Shown in pieces: positions 35,521 through 47,480 of a DNA stretch of 64,000 bases. The DNA comes from Cinnamomum chago (lineage: Eukaryota > Streptophyta > Magnoliopsida > Laurales > Lauraceae), in NCBI GenBank assembly GCA_038049695.1, contig CP142452.1:78953501-79017500 (forward strand), in the 5' to 3' direction. The notes below the pieces were generated by a model. It ran no database searches. It worked only from the letters and a program-made list of their open reading frames with translations, and was not told where the DNA came from. Every line of letters begins with the position of its first letter. Position 1 is the first letter of the stretch. A program made the position numbers and the translations under genes.

Positions 35521-37320
35521 TTAATCTATCTATCTATCTACTCTTATAAAAGAGAAGAAAGTGCACTTTCATTTCACTACACCCATGGCCCACAAATGTC
35601 TATCTATATCTATCTATATCTATCTATCTACTTTTATAAAAGAGAAGAAAGTGCACTTTCATTTCACTACACCCATGGCCCACAAATGACATAAATAAAT
35701 AAATAAACTCTTATATCTTATCTTATCTTATTATTACTCTTATAAAAGAGAAGAAAGTGCACTTTCATTTCACTACACCCATGGCCCACAAATGTCTATC
35801 TATATCTATCTATATCTATCTACTCTTATAAAAGAGAAGAAAGTGCACTTTCATTTCACTACACCCATGGCCCACAAATGACATAAATAAATAAATAAAC
35901 TCTTATAAAAGAAAAGAAAAAGTGCACTTTCATTTCATTACACCCATGGCCCACAAATGACATAAATAAACTCTTATAAAAGTCTACTCTTATAAAAGAG
36001 AAGAAAGTGCACTTTCATTTCACTACACCCATGGCCCACAAATGACATAAATCTATCTACTCTTATAAAAGAGAAGAAAGTGCACTTTCATTTCAATACA
36101 CCCATGGCCCACAAATGACATAAATAAATAAATAAACTCTTATAAAAGAAAAGAAAAAGTGCACTTTCATTTCATTACACCCATGGCCCACAAATGACAT
36201 AAATAAACTCTTATAAAAGAGAAGAAAAAATGCACTTTCATTTCACTACACCCATGGCCCACAAATGACATAACTTGTGTGGGCCCCACTCATATAATAT
36301 AATATAATATCTATCTACTCTTATAAAATCTATCTACTTCTACTCTTATAAAAGAGAAGAAAGTGCACTTTCATTTCACTACACCCATGGCCCACAAATG
36401 ACATAAATAAATAAATAAACTCTTATAAAAGAAAAGAAAAAGTGCACTTTCATTTCATTACACCCATGGCCCACAAATGACATAAATAAACTCTTATAAA
36501 AGTCTACTCTTATAAAAGAGAAGAAAGTGCACTTTCATTTCACTACACCCATGGCCCACAAATGACATATCTACTCTTATAATAAGCTATAATCTACTCT
36601 TATAAAAGAGAAGAAATTGCACTTTCATTTCACTACACCCATGGCCCACAAATGACATAAATCTATCTATCTATCTACTCTTATAAAAGAGAAGAAAGTG
36701 CACTTTCATTTCACTACACCCATGGCCCACAAATGACATAAATAAATAAATAAACTCTTATAAAAGAAAAGAAAAAGTGCACTTTCATTTCATTACACCC
36801 ATGGCCCACAAATGACATAAATAAACTCTTATAAAAGAGAAGAAAAAATGCACTTTCATTTCACTACACCCATGGCCCACAAATGACATAACTTGTGTGG
36901 GCCCCACTCATATAATATAATATAATATATATATATATCTCTATTCTATACATCTATACACTATCTATACACTAGATTATAAAATAGGGAATGCTACATA
37001 GGTTTTTCACTACACCATTGTGGGGCTCACACTAAAATATTATAATAAAATATCATAATATACTCTTATAAAATAAATAAACTCTTATAAAAGAGAAGAA
37101 AAAATGCACTTTCATTTCACTACACCCATGGCCCACAAATGACATAACTTGTGTGGGCCCCACTCATATAATATAATATAATATATATATATATATATCT
37201 ATTCTATACATCTATACACTATCTATACACTAGATTATAAAATAGGGAATGCTACATAGGTTTTTCACTACACCATTGTGGGGCTCACACCAAAATATTA
37301 TAATAAAATATCATAATATC
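35521..37320 (+). repeat. Array of Helitron-5'-end-like repeats, family A
   Basis: About 17 units each start CTACTCTTATAAAAGAGAAG, continue through GTGCACTTTCATTTCACTAC and CCCATGGCCCACAAATGACA, then end in AAATAAATAAAC or TATCTATC spacers. Unit length varies around 65-110 bp because the spacers vary. Two longer units near 36890-37080 and 37140-37320 add GTGTGGGCCCCACTCATA and ATAGGGAATGCTACATAGG. TATAAAAGAG-type starts are typical of plant Helitron 5' ends, and complete units downstream begin with the same block, so I read this as multiplied 5' termini. Confidence 0.85.
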
Positions 37321-38130
37321 TATCTACCCTTATAAAAGAGAGAAAGATGTTGTACTTCTTTCACTCCACACATGCCCAATGAAATGCAAGTTGTGGGGCC
37401 CACCTTTATTATATAATAAATCTATATACCTTTATAAAAGAGAGAAAGATGTAGTCAAGTTGTTGGGCCCACCCTTATTATATATATTTTAAAATATACT
37501 CTTTTTACTCTACACATGCTCAATGAAATGCAAGTTATGGGGCCCACCCTTATTATATATATTTTATATTATACTTTTTTTTTATCCATCTACCCTTATA
37601 AAAGAGAGAAAGATGTTATACTTCATTCACTCCACACATGCCCAATGAAATGCAAGTTATGGGGCCCACCCTTATTATATAATAAATCTATATACCTTTA
37701 TAAAAGAGAGAAAGATGTGGTCAAGTTGTGGGGCCCACCCTTATTATATATATTTTAAAATATACTTTTTTACTCCACACATGCCCAATGAAATGCAAGT
37801 TGTGGGGCCCACCCTTATTATATATATTTTATATTATACTTTTTTTACTCCACACATGCCCAATGAAATGCAAGTTGTGGAGCCCACCCTTATTATATTA
37901 TATATATCACTATATATATATATATATATCTATATATATAAATATCTACTCTTATAAAAGTTATATAAAAGAGAGTAAAGTATAGCACCTTTTCACTACA
38001 CACCTACCCAATAAAATGCAAGACATGGGCCCCACTTAGTATTATATTATTATATTGTATATCTATATCTATACCCTATTATAAAAGAGAGTAAGATGTA
38101 GTATGGTTTCACTACACACCTGCCCAATAA
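37321..38130 (+). repeat. Array of Helitron-5'-end-like repeats, family B
   Basis: About six units contain TATAAAAGAGAGAAAGATGT, then CACATGCCCAATGAAATGCA, then GTTGTGGGGCCCACCCTTAT and TA-rich spacer. Two final variants near 37945-38130 read ACACACCTACCCAATAAAAT and ATGGGCCCCACTTAGTATT. Same layout as family A but a different sequence. Unit 2 repeats the whole block about 8.06 kb later. The 80-codon open frames here are products of the repeat and are not genes. Confidence 0.82.
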
Positions 38131-39419
38131 AAACAGAGTAAGATGTAGCAAGGGAGGAAATATAATGAGATAAAAGAAAGAGAAAGAAAAGAGATAAGAG
38201 AGAGTCAATCGGATGGATAAAGATGGGGGGGGGGGGGGGGTTCTCATAATGAGAATTCCTTAATTTATCCAAAATAGACTTTGGGTCAGGCTTGAATTTT
38301 GAGGGGTTTTGAGGATCCGGATCAAGATGATCTAGAAGACTAAAGTTTAAGAATTAAAAATATCTACCCAACGGTACCATAATCTCAAAAATCTAAAATT
38401 ACGAAAAGCCCCCTAAATTCTCTAGAAAATTGCTAACTACCCCCCCCCCCCCCCAACTATACCCAAATGAGCCCGGATGTAGACCAAACTTGGCACACAC
38501 AATCCTAATAATTTTTTAATCTCTTCCATTGAGTGGATGCTGATATTTTAAATGTAATAAAATTTCATTTTAATACATTCCAATAAATCGAGTAATTTTT
38601 TTTCGATTTCTTTTTTTTAAGGTGGTAGAGAAAAGAAAAGGAAAATATGAATAAGATTGGAATCTATCTCAAATCAATATCTCAAATGTTGTTTTTTTCG
38701 CTCTTCCGTTTTCAATTTTCTTTTAACATTCTTCTCATTCAGATGCTACAAGATTTTCAATATCTCAAATGTTGTTTTTTTCCCTCTTCTTTTTCAATTT
38801 TCGTTTAACATTCTTCTTATTCAAATAATTCAAGATTTTCAATGCAGGGAATTTTGTGGATATGAGGTTTTTCCTTTGTGAGTAATTGTGTAAGGAAGAA
38901 CATGACAGTTTAACAGATTCTTCATTGACTCTTAGCTTCTTTTGAAATGGAGGGAGTTTTCATACATATAAGTGAGCACTGTCTACTGAAATTATTGTCT
39001 TTTGATTGTGTCTTCTTCTTCAATTTTTTTTAATGTTGCGATAAAATCTTCATTTTAAGAAAAATGAGTGCAACCAGAGTTAAGAAAATGATGATGAAGA
39101 TGTGGGTTTTTCTTTCTCAAATCTGTTTGGGCCAAAGTTAGGCCTATTGATTGCTTTCGTGTTCTGATAATTTTAATTATATGTTTGTTTTAATTCTTGA
39201 ATCTTAACTGCAGGCTTCCAAATTGTGCGTGTTTCATATTTCCTTATGGTAGAACTTTGTATTTAGTTCACACTCTATGTTTGGAATATGAATTTGTGCA
39301 TAGCATTTAAAATGTAAAATTGATACCGCTTTGTTATGTGAGATAGGAAAATGGAAAACTCAAACAGAAAGTGTTCTGGTTGAGAAAAGCAAAGTAGACA
39401 ATAACGAAAAGGATAATGC

Positions 39420-41400
39420 TGTTGGGTTTTGTGTATACCCTAAAGCCCACTGACTGCATTCACATCTCTGTTACTGGATATTTACTGGTTATTAATTTGA
39501 ATTATTGTTTTTCTCTTACTGCATGTATATATGTATGTTTGTGTAAGGTCCATTGTTTCTAGTAAATGACTTGGGTGTGTAGTGGCTACACATAGACAGG
39601 TCTGAGTCATGGACACTTGAAACAATAAACTGGTTCATAACTGAGAGATGGAGTTGGGCACTTCATCTTGGTATAAGTTATAGTGAGATACTCTCCTGTA
39701 TTCAGGGTGACTTACCTTAGTCACGGAGGCTTTTCCGGATTTATCTCATTAGTGCATGTGTCATGCATTGAACATGACCACTTGTAGGTGTGATCTCTAA
39801 AATAGTACTATCACTGAGAGAGATCAAGTCACCTCATGCTACTGAGTGACCAGTGCTCTTAATCTTGAGCATATGTGGATGAACTGACGAAGTCGAGTTC
39901 TTTTACTTTAATTCACTATGGGTGAGATCCTGTTCATGGGTCAACAGCTCTGTGTTTTGGGTACTCGAGCTTGATTAGATAGGACGTACAGATGCAATAA
40001 AGAATCTATGCCATCTTGTGATGGAGTAATCGTCCCCTTAGAATTATCCGATTAATCATCAAAATCTAAGATCTTAGTATATGGATGTTCCATATGGATA
40101 TTGAACTTGTGGGTCGCTCCCTGGACCAAGAGAATGATATCCGCATGATGATTAAGTCAAGGATATGAAGTTCTAAGGTTGAGATATAATCAAGAAGGTT
40201 GATAGTACATCGGATAACCTGACTTGATTATGAATGTTACATAGAGGGGCATTTTGGTCATTTCACTTAGTAGGTCGAAGACGAATGTCATTCCCTGACG
40301 AGCTTATTTCATATTTAATATTTGTCCCTGGAGTGCAACCATAACTCTTTAGTGGAATGAGTTAGGGTTAAAATGATCTTAATGTTGCTATGGGGTTAGC
40401 ATGGACATTTTGGTCATTTTGGGAGCCAAGGGCAAATATGTCTTTTGGTCTCTCTTCTAGCCATTTTCCTATATTGGCATGGTTTCCTAATTAATTAGAT
40501 GATATGTGGTTGAATTAATTTTTGTGGAAAAATAATTTTTAGTTTAAATTCAAATAGGCCTTTGATGGCATACATGAATTTAACTCTAGCTAAATTATTA
40601 ACTAGTGGGCTATGGTGCGTTTATCTTTCTTGTGGGCCAGCCATAAAGGGAGCCCCTTGTGTGAGGTTTCCAACTTTAAATAGGTATCTTTACTTGGAAG
40701 GTTGAATCCCTCATTGGGTAAGATTTCCTATGATTAAAGTTTACTAATTTTTAGTATCTATAATTAGAAGGTGTTGCACCCCTAAGATAGCTGATTGCAA
40801 ACTTTATGGGATGGTCCTTCCTATTAGAGAGAACTAAAAAGGAAGTGAAGATCTAGCCCTAGGCGTGCAACAATAAGAAAGACACATTGGCTGCCCAAAA
40901 GAAGTTGAAAAAAAAACACACGCCCATTGCCTTCTTCTTCTTCATTCTTTGAAGAGAGAAAAACGCCCATGGTTGTCTTCTTCTTCATTCATTGAAGAGA
41001 GGAGATCAGGTCCTGGTCTTTTCCACAAAGTATAGTTCAGAAAACCCTTCTTGGAATCCATGTTCTGATCCCACAATCAAAGCCAATAAGATTGGGTTGT
41101 GGAATAGAAGAGAAGATCAAAACAAAAGCTACTGCAGAAAATTCCTGCAACTTGCATTGCTGACTGCAGGCTGAGATCAGACCTTTGGAGTTTTCTTTTC
41201 AGAGATTTGAGGCCTTCATATCATCAAGGTATTAGTCCTCTTTCATCTCCTTTCATTATACACATGTTGATCATGATTTCATGGAGTTTTATGCGTGTTT
41301 CATGGCTGCCAAATCAGATCAGTTTTAGTGATTTGAAAACCATATCAGCCATGGACGTCCCCTGTCATGTGATTTCAGATCCAATACGCATGAACTTTCA
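39420..41400. mobile_element. Solo LTR, 1981 bp, inside Helitron-like unit 1
   Basis: It begins TGTTGGGTTTTGTGT at 39420 and ends ACTTTCA at 41400, giving TG..CA ends, and is flanked on both sides by AATGC (39415-39419 and 41401-41405). A perfect 5-bp target duplication with no internal retroviral sequence marks an LTR-LTR recombination remnant. The TGTTGGG start resembles Ty1/copia LTRs, but clade is not assignable without the internal region. Short open frames at 40992-41174 and 41207-41410 fall in or over it and are not credible genes. Confidence 0.88.
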
Positions 41401-42575
41401 AATGCTATGAGGCATTAAAAAGTTTTCCATTATCTATCTGAATCTATTTTATTTCTCCATAGAGTCGAAGGGGAAGGGCTTTTTTCTTTTAAGCAGTACA
41501 GGTGCAAATATTCAAAAGGCCAAAAACATAATCCATATTTGTATTAGAATCTGACATTTTATTTTGTTTATTTTTCCTATTTTAGTTTATGTTAGTTAAA
41601 GTCTTACGCTTAAGACCAAGGCCTCTTCAATCGTCACCCTCCAAAACCTTCAAGAGTGGGATAAGACCAATAAGCATTTATTCGTGGTTCTCATTGAACC
41701 ATTTTGTTCACTAATTTTCAAATTTTTATTCAGTTTTTTTTTTGTAAAATTAATTGTGAGATGTGGTACTATTAAAGAATCATGTCAAAGAAAAAATATT
41801 TCAGATTCTATCATTCCATAAGTTTTCTTAGTCTTTTTTGGCACTATTTTGTCCACCCCGGTTAATAAACTAAGTCAAGGTGGAAAAAATAAAAGATTTT
41901 AACTATGCACTATTTACTCCATTATGTGGTTCATGGTGTACATACTGCCTTTTAACTCTGAAAACTTAAATGCCATGTGCTTTTTCATTAATAAACCTTA
42001 AACTAAGACATGATGAAAACAAAAAAGAAAATGAATAGTGTATTTTATAATGGATCAAAAGAAAAGGAATCAAGTGTGTTTCACTTACTACTTTTTGTTG
42101 TTCAATACTTATAATTTTGTGGGCACTTTAAATACTTCGCCATCAGCTTAAAAATCAGTTTAAAAGTCGTGTCAAAAGGTATTAGTTAGCTTGCTACTTT
42201 TGTTATTGTTGCTGGTGGCCAATTGATGGTTGTGTTATAATTTAAATACCAAATTGGCTATACACGAGAGAATTAACATTCTCACATTCTCTCTCAGTTT
42301 TTTTTTTTACCTGAAACAATGCTAATTCTGCAAATAGTTTCTATTTATTTATTTATTTATTTTTATTTTTTGGTAGAACTGAAAGATACTTGAGTGGTAT
42401 TTGTATTTGAAATTTGAAATTTGAGAGTTAAGAACATCAGAGGGCTCGAGGAGGTTTCCAGAATATATGAAATTATTTTCTTTGTATGGATGTAACCCTT
42501 TGTTATTATTTTTTAAGTATTAACCCTTTAACCTTTTGTACACTAACCTTAAATATTTGTAATTTGATATTTCTT

Positions 42576-42828
42576 CAGTTGTATATTATTTATTATGGCC
42601 TTTAAAAAAGGTATAGGAACTTCCAAAACTTATAAGCACATCCCATATACAGGTACTTCGTTTGCATTATTGCTTTACGTTTAGTTTTTTTTTTCTTTTT
42701 CAGTTGTATATTATTTATTATGGCCTTTAAAAAAGGTATAGGAACTTCCAAAACTTATAAGCGCATCCCATATATACAGGTACTTCGTTTGCATTATTGC
42801 TTTACGTTTAGTTTTTTTTCTTTTTCTT
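42576..42828. repeat. 125-bp tandem repeat with an exon-like core
   Basis: Copies begin CAGTTGTATATTATTTATTA at 42576 and 42701. Each contains ATGGCCTTTAAAAAAGGTAT, preceded by a T-rich stretch ending CAG and followed by CAGGTACTTCG. They therefore resemble an exon with acceptor and donor, but the encoded peptide is unknown and this could be chance. Unit 2 carries the same pair at about 50637-50889. Confidence 0.8.
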
Positions 42829-44278
42829 TTTTAGAAAAAAGTAGCAACTGAGAAAATATCATAAATAAGAAAGTGAAAGGTACAAACTTAAACTCATTTT
42901 ATGTCCGTCCTATTTTTTTCTCTCTTTTAATGAAAGTTACCATTAAAAAAATTAAATATTCTTTTCCCTTTTGCTTCATTTGTTTGTATTTTATTTAGTT
43001 AGAATAATTGAGTTTTCAATCTGACATAATAGTTGTATTGATCTTGATTTATACCTTTTGTTGGAAGAATAATCACAAGTTTGATAATGTGATGACTACT
43101 ACTGAATATTAGTTCTTTTCCAATATTAGTAATTGCTAAAGATAATTCCATAAATGCAATTTAGCGATAGGTCATATAGATTGCTATCGTAAAATTGTTA
43201 TTGTTCTGTACAATTTTTAGTTTCTTAATATACAACTTTTGTGAGTTTTCTTATTATAAAAGGACATTTCAAGGGCATGAATATATCTATTTATTCTTGC
43301 TCTTACTCATGAGATTTAAATTGAAAAACTCTGATCATTCTCTAACACATTTATTTCTTTAATCAATGCAAGCTTCTTCTTCTTCTTCTTCTTCTTTTCA
43401 TATATTTCAATGAAGCGTCATGCCTTTACTTAAAGGGAAAACGAGTATATCATAGAAACTGCTTGTTATTCTAACGTTACTACTAACTTCAGAGTCAGTG
43501 AATGAAGTAATCGTTTTAAGTGTAAATAACTAAAATAAGTATTTGATGCTGAGATTCAACAAATTCAGTTTGTCTTTGTTCGTTTCGAATTTTTCTTACT
43601 TTGATCAACACTCTCATCCACTACACAAAACAGAGCAGAAGAGTTGATCTAGAATACCTGGGTTACATTCTCATGTATTTCTTAAAAGGAATGTCCAGTT
43701 TTTTTGGCAGATTTGTATTTGTAGTTTTTTATTTTTTGGTATTTTTTCCCCTATGGATATCTCTATTTGTGAGCTTCCATTTAACTGAACTTCTATGATT
43801 ACTTTGTATTATCATTTTCTTAAAGGGTATAAAATATAGCATTTTTTTATCAAGCAAAAGAAGATGCTGACTCTTAGAGATCATGTATTACTGATTTTTA
43901 CCTGATAGTGGTCCGTCTTATAAAATAAAACAAAGCACATGTTAAATACTAATATTGATGAACAGGTGCTTTGCAATTCTTACCCGTCAGAGTTTATATC
44001 ATATTTTCATCATTGTTGATCCATGTCGCTTGAGGACAAGCCGTATTACTTCATTATTCATGACGGTCGATGTGAGATGTTATTCTTCTTTGTAAAGTTA
44101 AGACTAAAACGACCATCTCAGTTTTGTTATTCTGATGTCCTTAGGTAAGATATAATTAATTATTTTTCTTAATATAATCTGATTTGGTAGTGAACATATA
44201 ATGTTCATGGTAATTGGTTAGAACAGTAAGCTCATTTGGTTTTTAATTTTTATTTTTATTTTTTATAAAACTGCAGAT

Positions 44279-44356
44279 TATCAATTTGACTATGCTTTTG
44301 ACCAGACTCCAACTTTAGCAGGTCAAGTCTACCAGGAAATTGATAAGTCGACCTAA
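44279..44356 (+). pseudogene. Possible captured exon fragment, kinesin-motor-like
   Basis: After a pyrimidine-rich tract ending CTGCAG, one frame reads YQFDYAFDQTPTLAGQVYQE and stops at 44354-44356. The spacing F-D-x-A-F-D followed by V-Y resembles the N-terminal part of kinesin motor domains. An upstream open stretch at 44023-44144 (start MSLEDKPYYFIIHDG) ends in AG before GTAAG, but its phase does not match this frame. If real, it is a broken captured gene piece. The copy in unit 2 lies about 8061 bp downstream. Similarity is by eye and weak. Confidence 0.3.
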
Positions 44357-44685
44357 CAGGTTAAATAAAATAAATTTAAATTTCTTTGTATGCATTCATG
44401 ATTAAATATCTAGAAATATGTGATTTATATCCTCAAAAAGTTATATAAATTTCATATCGATTGTCCTTTGAGATCTCATTTTTCTCACTATATCATTGTT
44501 TTCAAATGTATGGGAAAAAAGTAGTGTCAGGCTGTCAGCTGCATTTGGGCATTGCACGGGCCTTGCAATTTACAATCACTCATTTTCTGTTGAAATTTTT
44601 TTTTTAAATGTATTGAAGCTTCTACTAAATTTTTTAAGAAATTTAAATTTTTTTTAAAAATTTCTTAGTAAAATTGTGTGTCCGG

Positions 44686-44718
44686 TGCACGTGCATTGCA
44701 CGTGCAGGGCTCCACTAG
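44686..44718 (+). other. Helitron 3' terminus of unit 1
   Basis: A perfect 9-bp hairpin, TGCACGTGC-ATT-GCACGTGCA at 44686-44706, is followed by GGGCTCCA and CTAG at 44715-44718. The next bases, TACTCCTATAAAAGAG, begin another unit directly. Confidence 0.88.
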
Positions 44719-47480
44719 TACTCCTATAAAAGAGAAGAAAGTGCAGTGCACTTTCATTTCACTACACCCATGGCCCACAAATGACATAAATAAATAAATA
44801 AACTCTTATAAAAGAAAAGAAAAAGTGCACTTTCATTTCATTACACCCATGGCCCACAAATGACATAAATAAACTCTTATAAAAGAGAAGAAAAAATGCA
44901 CTTTCATTTCACTACACCCATGGCCCACAAATGACATAACTTGTGTGGGCCCCACTCATATAATATAATATAATATATATATATATATATATATATCTCT
45001 ATTCTATACATCTATACACTATCTATACACTAGATTATAAAATAGGGAATGCTACATAGGTTTTTCACTACACCATTGTGGGGCTCACACTAAAATATTA
45101 TAATAAAATATCATAATATACTCTTATAAAATAAATAAACTCTTATAAAAGAGAAGAAAAAATGCACTTTCATTTCACTACACCCATGGCCCACAAATGA
45201 CATAACTTGTGTGGGCCCCACTCATATAATATAATATAATATATATATATATATATATATCTATTCTATACATCTATACACTATCTATACACTAGATTAT
45301 AAAATAGGGAATGCTACATAGGTTTTTCACTACACCATTGTGGGGCTCACACCAAAATATTATAATAAAATATCATAATATCTATCTACCCTTATAAAAG
45401 AGAGAAAGATGTTGTACTTCTTTCACTCCACACATGCCCAATGAAATGCAAGTTGTGGGGCCCACCTTTATTATATAATAAATCTATATACCTTTATAAA
45501 AGAGAGAAAGATGTAGTCAAGTTGTTGGGCCCACCCTTATTATATATATTTTAAAATATACTCTTTTTACTCTACACATGCTCAATGAAATGCAAGTTAT
45601 GGGGCCCACCCTTATTATATATATTTTATATTATACTTTTTTTTTATCCATCTACCCTTATAAAAGAGAGAAAGATGTTATACTTCATTCACTCCACACA
45701 TGCCCAATGAAATGCAAGTTATGGGGCCCACCCTTATTATATAATAAATCTATATACCTTTATAAAAGAGAGAAAGATGTGGTCAAGTTGTGGGGCCCAC
45801 CCTTATTATATATATTTTAAAATATACTTTTTTTACTCCACACATGCCCAATGAAATGCAAGTTGTGGGGCCCACCCTTATTATATATATTTTATATTAT
45901 ACTTTTTTTACTCCACACATGCCCAATGAAATGCAAGTTGTGGAGCCCACCCTTATTATATTATATATATCACTATATATATATATATATATATCTATAT
46001 ATATAAATATCTACTCTTATAAAAGTTATATAAAAGAGAGTAAAGTATAGCACCTTTTCACTACACACCTACCCAATAAAATGCAAGACATGGGCCCCAC
46101 TTAGTATTATATTATTATATTGTATATCTATATCTATACCCTATTATAAAAGAGAGTAAGATGTAGTATGGTTTCACTACACACCTGCCCAATAAAAACA
46201 GAGTAAGATGTAGCAAGGGAGGAAATATAATGAGATAAAAGAAAGAGAAAGAAAAGAGATAAGAGAGAGTCAATCGGATGGATAAAGATGGGGGGGGGGG
46301 GTGCTCATAATGAGAATTCCTTAATTTATCCAAAATAGACTTTGGGTCAGGCTTGAATTTTGAGGGGTTTTGAGGATCCGGATCAAGATGATCTAGAAGA
46401 CTAAAGTTTAAGAATTAAAAATATCTACCCAACGGTACCATAATCTCAAAAATCTAAAATTACGAAAAGCCCCCTAAATTCTCTAGAAAATTGCTAACTA
46501 CCCCCCCCCCCCCCCAACTATACCCAAATGAGCCCGGATGTAGACCAAACTTGGCACACACAATCCTAATAATTTTTTAATCTCTTCCATTGAGTGGATG
46601 CTGATATTTTAAATGTAATAAAATTTCATTTTAATACATTCCAATAAATCGAGTAATTTTTTTTCGATTTCTTTTTTTTAAGGTGGTAGAGAAAAGAAAA
46701 GGAAAATATGAATAAGATTGGAATCTATCTCAAATCAATATCTCAAATGTTGTTTTTTTCGCTCTTCCGTTTTCAATTTTCTTTTAACATTCTTCTCATT
46801 CAGATGCTACAAGATTTTCAATATCTCAAATGTTGTTTTTTTCCCTCTTCTTTTTCAATTTTCGTTTAACATTCTTCTTATTCAAATAATTCAAGATTTT
46901 CAATGCAGGGAATTTTGTGGATATGAGGTTTTTCCTTTGTGAGTAATTGTGTAAGGAAGAACATGACAGTTTAACAGATTCTTCATTGACTCTTAGCTTC
47001 TTTTGAAATGGAGGGAGTTTTCATACATATAAGTGAGCACTGTCTACTGAAATTATTGTCTTTTGATTGTGTCTTCTTCTTCAATTTTTTTTAATGTTGC
47101 GATAAAATCTTCATTTTAAGAAAAATGAGTGCAACCAGAGTTAAGAAAATGATGATGAAGATGTGGGTTTTTCTTTCTCAAATCTGTTTGGGCCAAAGTT
47201 AGGCCTATTGATTGCTTTCGTGTTCTGATAATTTTAATTATATGTTTGTTTTAATTCTTGAATCTTAACTGCAGGCTTCCAAATTGTGCGTGTTTCATAT
47301 TTCCTTATGGTAGAACTTTGTATTTAGTTCACACTCTATGTTTGGAATATGAATTTGTGCATAGCATTTAAAATGTAAAATTGATACCGCTTTGTTATGT
47401 GAGATAGGAAAATGGAAAACTCAAACAGAAAGTGTTCTGGTTGAGAAAAGCAAAGTAGACAATAACGAAAAGGATAATGC

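Larger units (their letters stand above)
36676..44718 (+). mobile_element. Helitron-like unit 1 (non-autonomous)
   Basis: The left edge is set by alignment to unit 2, beginning TACTCTTATAAAAG at 36676. The right edge is a hairpin plus CTAG at 44715-44718. The interior is AT-rich with no RepHel reading frame, so movement would need enzymes made elsewhere. It contains the 5' repeat array, poly-G (38225-38240) and poly-C (38440-38454) runs, a solo LTR, a 125-bp tandem repeat and a CTT microsatellite near 43376. The exact first base is uncertain because the start is embedded in an array of similar starts. Confidence 0.75.

Noticed and set aside
35521-37320. CRISPR-like appearance of regularly repeated blocks
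   Set aside because: Spacers are themselves repeats (TATC, AAAT, AT runs), units vary in length, the context is a plant nuclear genome, and there are no cas genes.
37516-37985. 80-85-codon open frames in the array (also at 45578-46050 and 53526-54288)
   Set aside because: They read through tandem repeats in several frames, repeat their own peptide phrases, and shift with repeat number; no start context or domain.
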